This document shows, piece by piece, positions 8,092 to 14,982 of a stretch of 42,413 nucleotides of DNA. The DNA is from a virus. The translations under genes were made by a program, and so were the position numbers. The stretch's first letter is position 1. Each line of letters opens with the position of its first letter. A model generated the notes under the pieces. That model ran no database searches. It had not been told where the DNA came from and saw only the letters and a program-made list of their open reading frames with translations. The stretch is taken from positions 1 to 42,413 of IMG/VR virus record IMGVR_UViG_3300042861_001014; one strand, given 5' to 3'.

Positions 8092-8246
8092 TAAAAAATT
8101 TTATAAGTAGATGGACAATGGTTAGAACAACCAGAGAAGGATTTTGGGATAGTATAGCAAGACAAAAAATATATTATTGGCAAGATTGTTATTTTGACAC
8201 ATATATGGCTGCATCAAAATGGGGCTTTAGAATTAAAATAGATTAA
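8088..8246 (+). CDS. Small conserved phage protein rich in W/R
   Basis: 52 residues from the ATG at 8088, in ATGA overlap with the preceding stop. An upstream ATG at 8061 is less likely because it would overlap the neighbour by 31 nt. The sequence (RWTMVRTTREGFWDSIARQK ... YYWQDCYFDTYMAASKWGFRIKID) has several Trp and Arg and resembles small uncharacterised proteins I remember from other phages. Function unknown. Confidence 0.65.
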   Translation: MIKNFISRWTMVRTTREGFWDSIARQKIYYWQDCYFDTYMAASKWGFRIKID

Positions 8247-8248
8247 TC

Positions 8249-8662
8249 ATGAGTGAAACAAAACAAATAATACTCAATAGAGTACAGTGTAGAGAATGTG
8301 GAGAAGTGCTAACATCATATCATAGACATGATTATAAAACATGTGGATGTACTAATGAAACAATGGTAGATGGTGGTACAAATTATCAACGCTATGGAGG
8401 ATTAAATCTTGATTTAGTTGATACTAGTCTTACTGTATATCTATCAGATGATCATGAAATGAACAGAGTATCTGCACATTGGGGTAATAGAGGTAAAGAT
8501 GGTAAATCACCATTATCATACAAATCTGTAGCAGATATGTCAAATAAACATATAGCTAATATTCTTAGAGATATGGCTGGAAAAATTGAAATATGGATGG
8601 AGAATATTTTAATGGATGAATTTGAACATCGTATAACCAATAATATAACAATAGATGACTAA
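8249..8662 (+). CDS. Zinc-ribbon-like conserved phage protein
   Basis: A 137-residue protein with an N-terminal cluster NRVQCRECGEVLTSYHRHDYKTCGC (C14, C17, C33, C35 with nearby His) that looks like a zinc ribbon. This is followed by MVDGGTNYQRYGG and a helical C-terminus. I have seen this N-terminal pattern in uncharacterised proteins of many phages. It may bind nucleic acid or a protein through the metal site (inference). Confidence 0.75.
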   Translation: MSETKQIILNRVQCRECGEVLTSYHRHDYKTCGCTNETMVDGGTNYQRYGGLNLDLVDTSLTVYLSDDHEMNRVSAHWGNRGKDGKSPLSYKSVADMSNKHIANILRDMAGKIEIWMENILMDEFEHRITNNITIDD

Positions 8663-8679
8663 CGCAATAACAATCAACT

Positions 8680-8859
8680 ATGAAGAAAATAATAATATTA
8701 GATTTTAGTACAGCAGAAGTTTTTATATTTCCTTATGATGAAAATATATATGATAATGCAGAAGATTTCTTTGAAAGTGCTTATTGTGAAGAAAAAGGAA
8801 TAAGAGAAACAAATTGTCAGTATATGGTAACAGATGATTTAAAATTACAAATATATTAA
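8680..8859 (+). CDS. Small conserved hypothetical protein (KKIIILDFSTAEV type)
   Basis: A 59-residue gene: ATG at 8680, stop TAA 8857-8859. The N-terminus (MKKIIILDFSTAEVFIFPYDE) is a beta-alpha opening that recurs in short phage proteins I remember, and the C-terminus ends in a beta strand (DDLKLQIY). It is 17 nt after the previous stop and 2 nt before the next start, so it fits the operon spacing. Function unknown. Confidence 0.65.
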   Translation: MKKIIILDFSTAEVFIFPYDENIYDNAEDFFESAYCEEKGIRETNCQYMVTDDLKLQIY

Positions 8860-8861
8860 TC

Positions 8862-9254
8862 ATGAACGTATTTAAAATAATACCATTAGAAGTATTTGGA
8901 CATGATATAGTTGTGTCCATTGAACAAACAGATGAGGATCTTTATGAAGCAATCAAAGAAAACATATCTAGAAAAGATTTTGATAAACATATGGCTAATC
9001 AAAAATCTATAGCCACTACACATAAACTTAGAACTGGATCTATTCTTATAAGATTTAAAGATGATATAAATGATCCAGGTATTGTAGCTCATGAAGCTTT
9101 TCATGCTATTGTGTTCTTATTTAAGAAAATAGGAATAGATTTTTGTTATGAATCAGAAGAAGCTTATGCATATTCATTAGAATATTTAACTAATCAAATT
9201 TTAAAAATAAAAATGGATGAAAACAATAATTCATGTGAATCAACATGTAATTAA
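8862..9254 (+). CDS. Stand-alone zincin-like metallopeptidase protein
   Basis: A 130-residue protein with a zinc-binding HEAFH (H77, E78, H81) inside a hydrophobic helix (GIVAHEAFHAIVFLF), followed 18 residues later by EEAYAYSLEYL (E99/E100), which can give the third ligand of a gluzincin. This is a minimal metallopeptidase domain without signal peptide, as found in uncharacterised phage proteins. It may cut a host or phage protein in the cytoplasm. The same HEAFH motif is found in the giant virion protein of this window. The end overlaps the next gene by 38 nt. Confidence 0.75.
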   Translation: MNVFKIIPLEVFGHDIVVSIEQTDEDLYEAIKENISRKDFDKHMANQKSIATTHKLRTGSILIRFKDDINDPGIVAHEAFHAIVFLFKKIGIDFCYESEEAYAYSLEYLTNQILKIKMDENNNSCESTCN

Positions 9255-9438
9255 GAGTAACAAAAAGAATGGTGTAGAAGATCCTGTTCTAACTGTTAAG
9301 ACTTACAAAGATAATAGATATGCTCATGAAGTTGAGGTGCTAGGTCCTAGTAAGGTGGTATATAGTCCAGACAAACCATTAAGTTGTGGAGCACATGTTT
9401 GGCTTGAAACACAAGCAGAAGTAATAATAATTAAATAA
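9217..9438 (+). CDS. Small conserved phage protein (VYSPDKPLSCGA type)
   Basis: A 73-residue beta-rich protein beginning MKTIIHVNQHVIKSNKKNGVEDPVLTVKTYK and containing VVYSPDKPLSCGAHVW. I recall this pattern in uncharacterised proteins of unrelated tailed phages, so it is a widely shared small gene. Its start lies 38 nt inside the zincin gene, but the similarity begins right at this methionine, which supports the start. Function unknown. Confidence 0.75.
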   Translation: MKTIIHVNQHVIKSNKKNGVEDPVLTVKTYKDNRYAHEVEVLGPSKVVYSPDKPLSCGAHVWLETQAEVIIIK

Positions 9439-9439
9439 T

Positions 9440-9805
9440 ATGAATAAAAAACTTATACTTAGTGTTGACTTTGATGGCACAATAGCTGAGTTATCTTGGC
9501 CTGAAGTAGGTGCATTAAGAAAAGATGCAGATATATACATTAATCTTCTCTATAATGAAGGACACACTATAATCATTAATACTTGCAGAACTGGCAAGTA
9601 TGAAGGAATGGCACAAGATTTTTTAGAAGACCATGGTATCAAATACCACTATATAAACAGCAATTGCCCTGAACTTATCAAACTATATAAACAAGACTGT
9701 AGAAAGATTTCTGCAGATATCTATATAGATGACAAGTGTTTAATGGGATTACCCAAAACTTGGGAAGAAATTTATTATTTAATACAAAAAAAGAACAATG
9801 TCTAA
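9440..9805 (+). CDS. HAD-superfamily phosphatase-like protein
   Basis: The 121-residue protein has HAD motif I, DFDGT (D10, D12), followed by motif II with Thr48 in INTCRTGKYEG, and the acidic motif IV in DIYIDDK (93-99). The short form lacks a large cap domain, as in small phage and bacterial HAD hydrolases of unknown substrate. Located directly before thyX, with the stop of this gene overlapping thyX by 8 nt, it may act on nucleotides (inference). Motif III Lys is likely supplied around K84-K89. Confidence 0.85.
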   Translation: MNKKLILSVDFDGTIAELSWPEVGALRKDADIYINLLYNEGHTIIINTCRTGKYEGMAQDFLEDHGIKYHYINSNCPELIKLYKQDCRKISADIYIDDKCLMGLPKTWEEIYYLIQKKNNV

Positions 9806-10454
9806 CACAGTAGAATTAATTGGTTACTATGGAGATGATAAAATTCATGCTAGTTCAGCTTGGACATCAACATCCAGAGATATTACACCTGAAAAAGAGA
9901 TAAGAATACCTAATTTATTAGAGATGCTAGCTACAGAAGGTCATCATACACCATTTGAAAAAAGCTCTTTACATTTTTTAGTTAATGTTGATCAAGCTAC
10001 ACACATTCATTTACTTAAACACCGTATTGGTGTAAGTATTAATGGTGAGTCTGCTAGATACAAAGAGTTAAAAGAAGATAAAACGTATATTCCTGAAGAT
10101 TGGAAAATGGGTCATGAATCTTCTACAGAAAATGGAATATTAACATATTGGACAGATGTGATAAAAGCACATTCAACAGCTTCTAATGGGTTATATCATA
10201 AATGTCTAGAAGATTTATCACCAATATTAGGAAGAAAAAGAGCTAAAGAATCTGCTAGATTTTTTAAAACTATGAATAGTCAAATTACTATGGATGTAAT
10301 GTTTAACTGGAGAAGCTTTGCACATTTTCAAGGATTGAGAAACTCAGAACATTCACAATTAGAAGTTAGGGAATTAGCACAACAAATGCTAGAATTAGTT
10401 AAAAATATTGAAGGAAACCCTTTTAAACACACAATTAAATCATTTAAATTATAA
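9798..10454 (+). CDS. thyX: FAD-dependent thymidylate synthase ThyX
   Basis: A 218-residue ThyX that makes dTMP from dUMP using methylene-tetrahydrofolate, NADPH and FAD. The ThyX motif RHRxxSxNExSxRY is present as KHRIGVSINGESARY (74-88), with Lys for the first Arg and Gly for the usual Glu. EGHHTPFEKSSLHF (47-60) is the typical N-terminal substrate segment, and the C-terminal FRNSEHSQLEVRELA-like region (GLRNSEHSQLEVREL) matches the dUMP-binding part. It is grouped with dNMP kinase, HAD-like and MazG-like genes as a nucleotide-pool module. Confidence 0.93.
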   Translation: MSNTVELIGYYGDDKIHASSAWTSTSRDITPEKEIRIPNLLEMLATEGHHTPFEKSSLHFLVNVDQATHIHLLKHRIGVSINGESARYKELKEDKTYIPEDWKMGHESSTENGILTYWTDVIKAHSTASNGLYHKCLEDLSPILGRKRAKESARFFKTMNSQITMDVMFNWRSFAHFQGLRNSEHSQLEVRELAQQMLELVKNIEGNPFKHTIKSFKL

Positions 10455-10458
10455 TAAT

Positions 10459-10761
10459 ATGGACTATTTTGAATTAGAAGCCGTTGTAGAACAATGGGCT
10501 GCAGACAAAGGAATTTTAGAAAAAGCTACACCAATGGCTCAAGCACTAAAAACATTAGAAGAATGTACAGAATTATGTACAGCAATCAACAAGAATGATA
10601 GACCTGAGATCATTGATGCTATTGGAGATATTGTAGTTACATTAATTATTCAATGTAAAATGCAAGGTTTATCTTTAGAAGAATGTCTTGAGTCAGCATA
10701 CAATGTAATTGCTAAACGTACAGGTAAGATGATTGATGGTCAATTTGTAAAAGATAAGTAA
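10459..10761 (+). CDS. MazG-like nucleotide pyrophosphohydrolase
   Basis: 100 residues from the ATG at 10459, five nt after the thyX stop; the longer frame from 10408 would overlap thyX. It is an all-alpha NTP-PPase type protein: ALKTLEECTELCTAI supplies the ExxE helix and EIIDAIGDIVVTLII the second metal-binding E..D helix, followed by an AYNVIAKRTGKMIDGQFVK tail typical of the family. These enzymes hydrolyse (d)NTPs to (d)NMPs and may clear non-canonical nucleotides or alarmones in phage infection. The stop overlaps the phoH start (TAATG). Confidence 0.88.
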   Translation: MDYFELEAVVEQWAADKGILEKATPMAQALKTLEECTELCTAINKNDRPEIIDAIGDIVVTLIIQCKMQGLSLEECLESAYNVIAKRTGKMIDGQFVKDK

Positions 10762-11411
10762 TGAAAGAACCTAACAGAGCTAGAAAAAGTGAAATTAAGT
10801 ATAATGTAGTGCTTAATGATGAACAAAAACAAGCTAAACAATTAATAATAGATAATCAAATTGTTATCATTACAGGAAGAGCGGGAAGTGGTAAATCATT
10901 AGTTGGGGCTATTACAGCATTAGATTTCTTAAATACTAAACAATGTGAAAAAGTATTAGTTGCTAGAAGTGCTATTGAGGTAGGTAAATCATTAGGATTT
11001 CTACCTGGAGATCTAAAAGAGAAGTTTAATCCATATATGGAAGCATTGCTTGAGAATTTGTATAAATGTACAGATAAACTTAAAGTAGATGAATTTGTAA
11101 AGAATGGAAAAATACAAGCTCTTCCTATACAGTTTATTAGAGGTAAAACTATAGATGATATTCTTGTTGTAGAAGAAGCTCAAAACTTAACTAAAGGAGA
11201 AATGGAAGCTATATTAACTAGACTTGGTACTACAGGTAAAATAGTTATTAATGGTGATAGTTCTCAAAGAGATACAAATGAGTCTTATACAGGATTAGAT
11301 TTTGCTATAGAGCTTTCTAAAAATATTGAAGGTATAAAATGGATCAAATTACAAGCTAATCATAGAAGTGGTTTAGTTGGAGAAATATTAGATTATATAT
11401 ACGGAAAATAA
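10761..11411 (+). CDS. phoH: PhoH-like ATPase
   Basis: A 216-residue P-loop ATPase of the PhoH family. Walker A is GRAGSGKS (39-46) and Walker B is ILVVEEAQN (134-142). The segments VARSAIEVGKSLGFLPGDLKEKFNPYM and INGDSSQRD (sensor region) are characteristic. The family is related to helicase cores and is very common in phages, where its role (RNA metabolism or phosphate stress) is not settled. It starts by overlapping the preceding stop by one base. There is no second domain such as PIN. Confidence 0.92.
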   Translation: MKEPNRARKSEIKYNVVLNDEQKQAKQLIIDNQIVIITGRAGSGKSLVGAITALDFLNTKQCEKVLVARSAIEVGKSLGFLPGDLKEKFNPYMEALLENLYKCTDKLKVDEFVKNGKIQALPIQFIRGKTIDDILVVEEAQNLTKGEMEAILTRLGTTGKIVINGDSSQRDTNESYTGLDFAIELSKNIEGIKWIKLQANHRSGLVGEILDYIYGK

Positions 11412-11425
11412 TTAAAGTTTATATA

Positions 11426-11641
11426 ATGACAGAAGAAAGAAAAAAAGAATGGTATTCTAAAATTAAAAAAGCATCTGCTATTTGGTTTAAAGAAAATCCT
11501 GATTATCATCCTGCATTTAATTATTATGATTCAGGTGAAGTTGCTATCCCTAATGATGCTAACTATTATAGAATACCTATACCAATGTTGGAAGAATATT
11601 ATAAAGAATTATATAATAATAAAATTAACTTAAATAATTAA
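11426..11641 (+). CDS. Small hypothetical protein
   Basis: 71 residues, strongly charged helix at the N-terminus (MTEERKKEWYSKIKKASAIWFKENP), Pro/Tyr-rich middle and an Asn-rich end. No motif recognised. It lies 14 nt after phoH and is the last gene before a 60-nt AT-rich spacer that precedes the DUF932-like gene, so it may end a sub-operon. Confidence 0.7.
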   Translation: MTEERKKEWYSKIKKASAIWFKENPDYHPAFNYYDSGEVAIPNDANYYRIPIPMLEEYYKELYNNKINLNN

Positions 11642-11701
11642 AGTTTATATTTTATTTATCTAAACATTTTTTGTACATTTACACTTTAAAAGTTTAATAC
11701 T

Positions 11702-12610
11702 ATGGGTTATAATAAACCAAAAGAAACCACTAGGAATTACCTAGAAAATGCACCTTTACCAAATCATGGTAAAAGTTATACAGTTATATCACATAAACAA
11801 GTGATAGATAACACAATACAACTACTAACAGATAGTGGTTTTGTTATTCAAAAAGAATTATATAGAGCAAATATGAATGCCAATGTAGCACAAGGCATAT
11901 ATCATATCTTACCAATCAACACTGTTGATCCTACTATTATAGAGGAAAAAGAGTTAGGGATGATGTTTGCCTGGACAAACTCTTATGATAAGAGTACACG
12001 TTTTCAATGCGCAATAGGAGCTTATGTTATGGTTTGCCATAATGGTATGGTAGCTGGTGACATGATGAACTTTAGAAGAAAGCATACTGGATCTGCTGAT
12101 CATGATATTAGAATGCAAATTTCTAATCAAATCAAGAATGGTGAGAAGTATTACAAACGTATCCTTAATGATAGAGATGCAATGAGAAATACTGAGTTAT
12201 CATTACAGGAACAAGCTGAGATTGCAGGAAGACTTTATATCAATGAAGATATACTAGACGCTGCTCAAATGTCTTGTGTTAAAGCTGAATTAGAAAAACC
12301 AACATATGATTATGAATGTGATCAAGAAAATGCTTGGACATTTTATAATCATGTTACACATGCGTTGAAAAAAGCTCATCCAAGAGATTGGTTATCTGAT
12401 AGCCAAAATTTTCATGACTTTATGACGGCTAAAGTTTTATCAAAAATGAATATCACAATAAATGATACATTAGATTTGTCTAAGTTTGATACAACTCAAG
12501 ATAAAGATTTGGATATTACCATGGAAGAATGGAATGAAAATGCTATTGAGATAGATGAAGATATTACACAATCTAGATTAGTGCAAGATGTATATTTAAT
12601 GAAAGATTAA
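11702..12610 (+). CDS. DUF932-like phage/plasmid protein
   Basis: A 302-residue soluble protein of the phage/plasmid-like DUF932 type. The recognisable parts are the SHKQVIDNTIQLLTDSGF start, the core GMMFAWTNSYDKSTRFQCAIGAYVMVCHNGMVAGD with the conserved CHNGM, the FRRKHTGSADHDI stretch, and a C-terminal helical half. The family is widespread in phages and mobile elements and its role is unknown. A DNA-related role in replication is often guessed. It is preceded by one of the longer spacers of the region, so it may have its own promoter. Confidence 0.8.
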   Translation: MGYNKPKETTRNYLENAPLPNHGKSYTVISHKQVIDNTIQLLTDSGFVIQKELYRANMNANVAQGIYHILPINTVDPTIIEEKELGMMFAWTNSYDKSTRFQCAIGAYVMVCHNGMVAGDMMNFRRKHTGSADHDIRMQISNQIKNGEKYYKRILNDRDAMRNTELSLQEQAEIAGRLYINEDILDAAQMSCVKAELEKPTYDYECDQENAWTFYNHVTHALKKAHPRDWLSDSQNFHDFMTAKVLSKMNITINDTLDLSKFDTTQDKDLDITMEEWNENAIEIDEDITQSRLVQDVYLMKD

Positions 12611-12612
12611 TT

Positions 12613-12684
12613 ATGTGGATTTTGTTAGCAGTTATATTTGCTTTTATATGCTTTTATTTGTGCATAACAAATGATCCAAAATAA
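12613..12684 (+). CDS. Candidate 23-residue single-TM microprotein
   Basis: A short frame 2 nt after the DUF932 stop encodes MWILLAVIFAFICFYLCITNDPK, almost entirely one transmembrane helix with a short polar tail. It ends just before a strong terminator. Its placement and composition suggest a real membrane microprotein, but it is too short to be certain. Confidence 0.45.
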   Translation: MWILLAVIFAFICFYLCITNDPK

Positions 12685-12702
12685 TTATATAGGTAAACTA
12701 AT

Positions 12703-12735
12703 AAGGGATAAGTAAAATTATCCCTTTTACTTTTT
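12703..12735 (+). terminator. Intrinsic terminator
   Basis: AAGGGATAA (12703-12711) and TTATCCCTT (12718-12726) form a perfect 9-bp stem with a 6-nt loop, followed by TTACTTTTT. It ends the unit containing the DUF932-like gene. The next ATG is at 12742, so the gene behind it needs read-through or a promoter hidden in the preceding region. Confidence 0.8.
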
Positions 12736-12741
12736 AAAAAA

Positions 12742-12915
12742 ATGAGTGTAACAACAGAAGAAAAAGCCCAACAAATTTTTATCAGACTTGGAGAGTTTGA
12801 TGGAGAAAAACATATATTACAATGCTTATATTTAGTAATTTTTGATTTAAATCTTTATGAATACTGGAATAATGTTTTAACTGCTTTTCATGCATTAAAA
12901 AATAAAATAAATTAA
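12742..12915 (+). CDS. Small hypothetical protein
   Basis: 57 residues: N-terminal acidic/polar helix (MSVTTEEKAQQIFIRLGEFDGEKH) followed by a hydrophobic, aromatic helix and ending in KNKIN. The ATG lies only 7 nt after the T-tract of the terminator, so the leader is minimal. No family recognised; small size and good spacing to neighbours (4 nt to the next start) support a genuine gene. Confidence 0.55.
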   Translation: MSVTTEEKAQQIFIRLGEFDGEKHILQCLYLVIFDLNLYEYWNNVLTAFHALKNKIN

Positions 12916-12919
12916 AAAG

Positions 12920-13066
12920 ATGATAATGCTTATTATTTTATTGATTACTGGATCATTAATCTCTTTATTTTTAATAATTTTAGATAAATTTGTAATACAG
13001 TTATTTAAGTTATCTAAATTTAAAAAATGGTGGGAACAAAATATTATAGGATATGAAAATAAGTGA
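12920..13066 (+). CDS. Small membrane protein, 48 residues
   Basis: It encodes a single long N-terminal transmembrane helix (MIMLIILLITGSLISLFLII) followed by an amphipathic basic tail ending KFKKWWEQNIIGYENK. Its stop lies 14 nt inside the next gene. The N-in/C-out orientation cannot be decided. Together with the 23-residue frame at 12613 it makes a small cluster of membrane peptides in the early region, as often seen for phage superinfection-exclusion or host-takeover genes (inference). Confidence 0.55.
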   Translation: MIMLIILLITGSLISLFLIILDKFVIQLFKLSKFKKWWEQNIIGYENK

Positions 13067-13616
13067 TTTAAAAGGTGTATTTGTACCACCTGTAAAAAAG
13101 TACTACTTAGGAAAAATAGTCTATGGCACACCGTATTTCTGGCCTAGAGGCTTTAATAAGAATATAATTAGTGTCCGTAGATTAATACCCAAAACTCAAC
13201 AAGAGTTAGAAAAAGAAATTTTAGATTATCCTCATTACCGCAATAGGGAAAAATTTAAAAATATGCCTGTGGTTAGGCGTGCTAAAGATTGGATAGTACC
13301 AATTTTTGGTAATTATTATTGGATTGAAATAGGTTGGCCTTGGTGTATTAAAAGAAATGAATTAGGTTGGAAAGACAAATATGATTCACCTAGATTTGAA
13401 TGGGCTCCTGCATTTTATATATTCTTTTTTCATTGGCAATTTGTAATACATTGGCATGCGCCAGATGGTGATGATGATAGATATTGGGAAATGGTACTGT
13501 GGTGGAAAAACTATTCAGATAAAAACTTGCATAAAGCAAGAATGACATGGCCATGGAAGAATGCTAAAACTAAACTATCAACATGGAATAATAAATATAT
13601 AATTAAAAATAAATGA
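13053..13616 (+). CDS. Conserved Trp-rich phage hypothetical protein
   Basis: The 187-residue protein has an unusually high content of Trp and Tyr, especially in the C-terminal two thirds (NELGWKDKYDSPRFEWAP, FFFHWQFVIHWHAP, YWEMVLWW, MTWPWKNAKTKLSTWN). I remember this ladder of W-containing motifs from uncharacterised phage proteins. No catalytic signature is clear and no signal peptide is present. The start overlaps the small membrane-protein gene by 14 nt and the end overlaps the next gene by 4 nt (ATGA). Confidence 0.75.
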   Translation: MKISDLKGVFVPPVKKYYLGKIVYGTPYFWPRGFNKNIISVRRLIPKTQQELEKEILDYPHYRNREKFKNMPVVRRAKDWIVPIFGNYYWIEIGWPWCIKRNELGWKDKYDSPRFEWAPAFYIFFFHWQFVIHWHAPDGDDDRYWEMVLWWKNYSDKNLHKARMTWPWKNAKTKLSTWNNKYIIKNK

Positions 13617-13888
13617 AACCTATACACAAATTTAATAATGGTGCAGGTGCAACTTTGTGTCATAATTGTAGTGTAATTATATCTACAGGATTAACAGAAG
13701 ACTTATATTGTGATAAATGTAAACCAAGAGGTTTAGAAACAACTTTTATTCTTCCTAAAGTAACAAGATTAGAAGTAATACAACATTCTCCACCGCATAA
13801 TGGTAGAGCATATACAAACTACAACGCTAAAGATGTAGAACTACAGTACCAAGATGATGGTAAAACTCTTAAAATATTTTTGAAATAA
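13613..13888 (+). CDS. Small zinc-finger protein
   Basis: A 91-residue protein with an N-terminal four-cysteine cluster, C16-H-N-C19 and C33-D-K-C36 (ATLCHNCSVIIS ... LYCDKCK), forming a treble-clef or ribbon-type zinc site. The C-terminus is a beta-rich tail. It starts in an ATGA overlap with the Trp-rich gene. It may bind nucleic acid or protein; the N-terminal part (FNNGAGATLCHNC) resembles short phage zinc proteins I recall. Confidence 0.7.
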   Translation: MKPIHKFNNGAGATLCHNCSVIISTGLTEDLYCDKCKPRGLETTFILPKVTRLEVIQHSPPHNGRAYTNYNAKDVELQYQDDGKTLKIFLK

Positions 13889-14116
13889 ATGACAAATTAT
13901 CTTAATAATGTACTAATTAAGTTAAGAAGGGACTACTCAAAAGATGAACTTGTAACATATCTTTTCAATAAGATATCAAGTTTAGAAATTGAGAATGGTA
14001 AACTAAAATCTTATATTTATGAATTAGAACACAAAGAAGAATCAAAAACAAAATTAAAAAAAGAAGTTATAAGACTTCATAAAGAAATAAGTAATATGCA
14101 TTTACAAAAAATTTAA
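13889..14116 (+). CDS. Small coiled-coil protein
   Basis: 75 residues starting immediately after the previous stop. From residue ~20 on, heptad-like spacing of I/L with K/E (NKISSLEIENGKLKSYIYELEHKEESKTKLKKEV...) predicts one long coiled coil, so the protein is probably an oligomer or binding partner. No other motif. Confidence 0.65.
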   Translation: MTNYLNNVLIKLRRDYSKDELVTYLFNKISSLEIENGKLKSYIYELEHKEESKTKLKKEVIRLHKEISNMHLQKI

Positions 14117-14128
14117 AAAAAAAGAACT

Positions 14129-14326
14129 ATGACATTAAGAGAAAAATTTGAAGATGGTTATAATGATTACAAAGAAAATGCTAAATACTGTGAAACAATA
14201 GCAGATGAATTTGCTATTAATTTCGCTAATTGGTATCACTTTATGATAGAACAAGTTGATAACTTAAACAGTAAATTCACTCCAAAAGAATTAATAGAAA
14301 TGTTCAAAAAAGAAAAAGGATTATGA
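14129..14326 (+). CDS. Small helical hypothetical protein
   Basis: 65 residues, all-helical and acidic (MTLREKFEDGYNDYKENAKYCETIADEFAINFANWYHF), ending KKEKGL. No family motif. Its stop overlaps the next start by ATGA, which supports both genes. Confidence 0.65.
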   Translation: MTLREKFEDGYNDYKENAKYCETIADEFAINFANWYHFMIEQVDNLNSKFTPKELIEMFKKEKGL

Positions 14327-14502
14327 AATCAGTAGGAAAAGACAGAGAAGGTAATGACTTGTATCCAGGAGATACAGTTCTTAGAGATGGAGATATAGAG
14401 GAGACAATTGAGTATGGTACATACCGTGAGAAGTTTGACTGTGGATATGTTGTTGGATACTATATCCCTGATTATTGTTTAAAAATAAATAAAGAAGAAT
14501 GA
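14323..14502 (+). CDS. Small hypothetical protein, 59 residues
   Basis: Starts in an ATGA overlap with the preceding gene. The sequence (MKSVGKDREGNDLYPGDTVL ... EYGTYREKFDCGYVVGYYIPD) is Gly/Asp/Tyr-rich and likely a small beta barrel. The 'GDxVxxxxG' opening is reminiscent of SH3/KOW-like folds (weak inference). Stop at 14500-14502 overlaps a further short frame. Confidence 0.6.
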   Translation: MKSVGKDREGNDLYPGDTVLRDGDIEETIEYGTYREKFDCGYVVGYYIPDYCLKINKEE

Positions 14503-14591
14503 AGTACATATTAATATGGGCAGCTTATGAATTTATAAGACCTAGAATAATTTGGTTATGGCATTATTTAATAAGAAAAGCAAATGAGTAG
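14499..14591 (+). CDS. Candidate 30-residue peptide
   Basis: A short frame in ATGA overlap with the upstream gene and 8-nt overlap with the downstream one encodes MKYILIWAAYEFIRPRIIWL... ending KANE and TAG. It is hydrophobic and basic and could be membrane-associated. The double overlap is the usual arrangement here, but 30 codons is little evidence. Confidence 0.4.
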   Translation: MKYILIWAAYEFIRPRIIWLWHYLIRKANE

Positions 14592-14793
14592 AATTATTAT
14601 AGATGTCAGAGATGACATAGATCCTGCAGCAGCACTATTGTATGTGGGAAATGTTATTAGTCTAGGAAGAATTTCCAAAGATAATACTCAATATTGTTAT
14701 ATAACTACATTTGAGGATGGAGTTGTAGTAGCTGTTAGAGATGAAAGAAAGAGTGATTGCTTTGTAGTTTATCAGAGCAAAAAAAAGACCTGA
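14584..14793 (+). CDS. Small conserved phage protein (RIIIDVRDDI type)
   Basis: 69 residues; MSRIIIDVRDDIDPAAALLYV at the start and ERKSDCFVVYQSKKK at the end, a layout I recall from short uncharacterised proteins of other phages. It looks like a small alpha/beta fold. It is the last plus-strand gene of the early block, and its TGA stop sits inside the stem of the minus-strand terminator at 14779-14822. Confidence 0.7.
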   Translation: MSRIIIDVRDDIDPAAALLYVGNVISLGRISKDNTQYCYITTFEDGVVVAVRDERKSDCFVVYQSKKKT

Positions 14794-14822
14794 GTGCTGT
14801 TCTTATGGTAAGCAACTCAGGT
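14779..14822 (-). terminator. Terminator ending the minus-strand late operon
   Basis: ACCTGAGT (14788-14795) pairs perfectly with ACTCAGGT (14815-14822), extended by GCT/AGC after one bulged base. Read on the minus strand the hairpin is followed by C and eight T residues (complement of 14786-14779), a classical intrinsic terminator. It would stop late transcription about 160 nt after the HNH gene and just as it enters the 3' end of the convergent plus-strand gene. Confidence 0.8.
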
Positions 14823-14982
14823 ACATTTATATTAAAATTATACAATTTGTATAACACATTTTGTATTATACTTAGCTAAAACTCACTTTTTTTAGTAGTT
14901 TCCGCTACTTATAATGTGTTATATAATGTACAAAATTAGTTGTTTTGTGTATAATAATATACATTAACAGTTCCATTTTAAT
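14794..14982. other. Convergent intergenic region with inverted repeats
   Basis: Spacer between the plus-strand early block and the minus-strand late block. Besides the terminator it holds an 11-bp perfect inverted repeat, TATAACACATT (14850-14860) and AATGTGTTATA (14913-14923). Inside it is a small hairpin, AGTAG/CTACT (14894-14898 with 14905-14909), next to a run of seven T. No open frame or tRNA-like fold was seen. Confidence 0.6.

Noticed and set aside
8657-8710. 17-codon frame overlapping the start of the gene at 8680
   Set aside because: Too short and polar, and the overlapping frame at 8680 matches a conserved pattern.
11642-11701. Bacteroidota promoter before the DUF932-like gene
   Set aside because: ATTTTTTG fits the -7 box poorly and no TTTG is at the right distance; the spacer may hold a promoter, but I cannot support a specific one.
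14794-14982. tRNA gene in the convergent spacer
   Set aside because: The small hairpin and repeats do not form a cloverleaf, and no T-arm GTTCRA or acceptor pairing was found.
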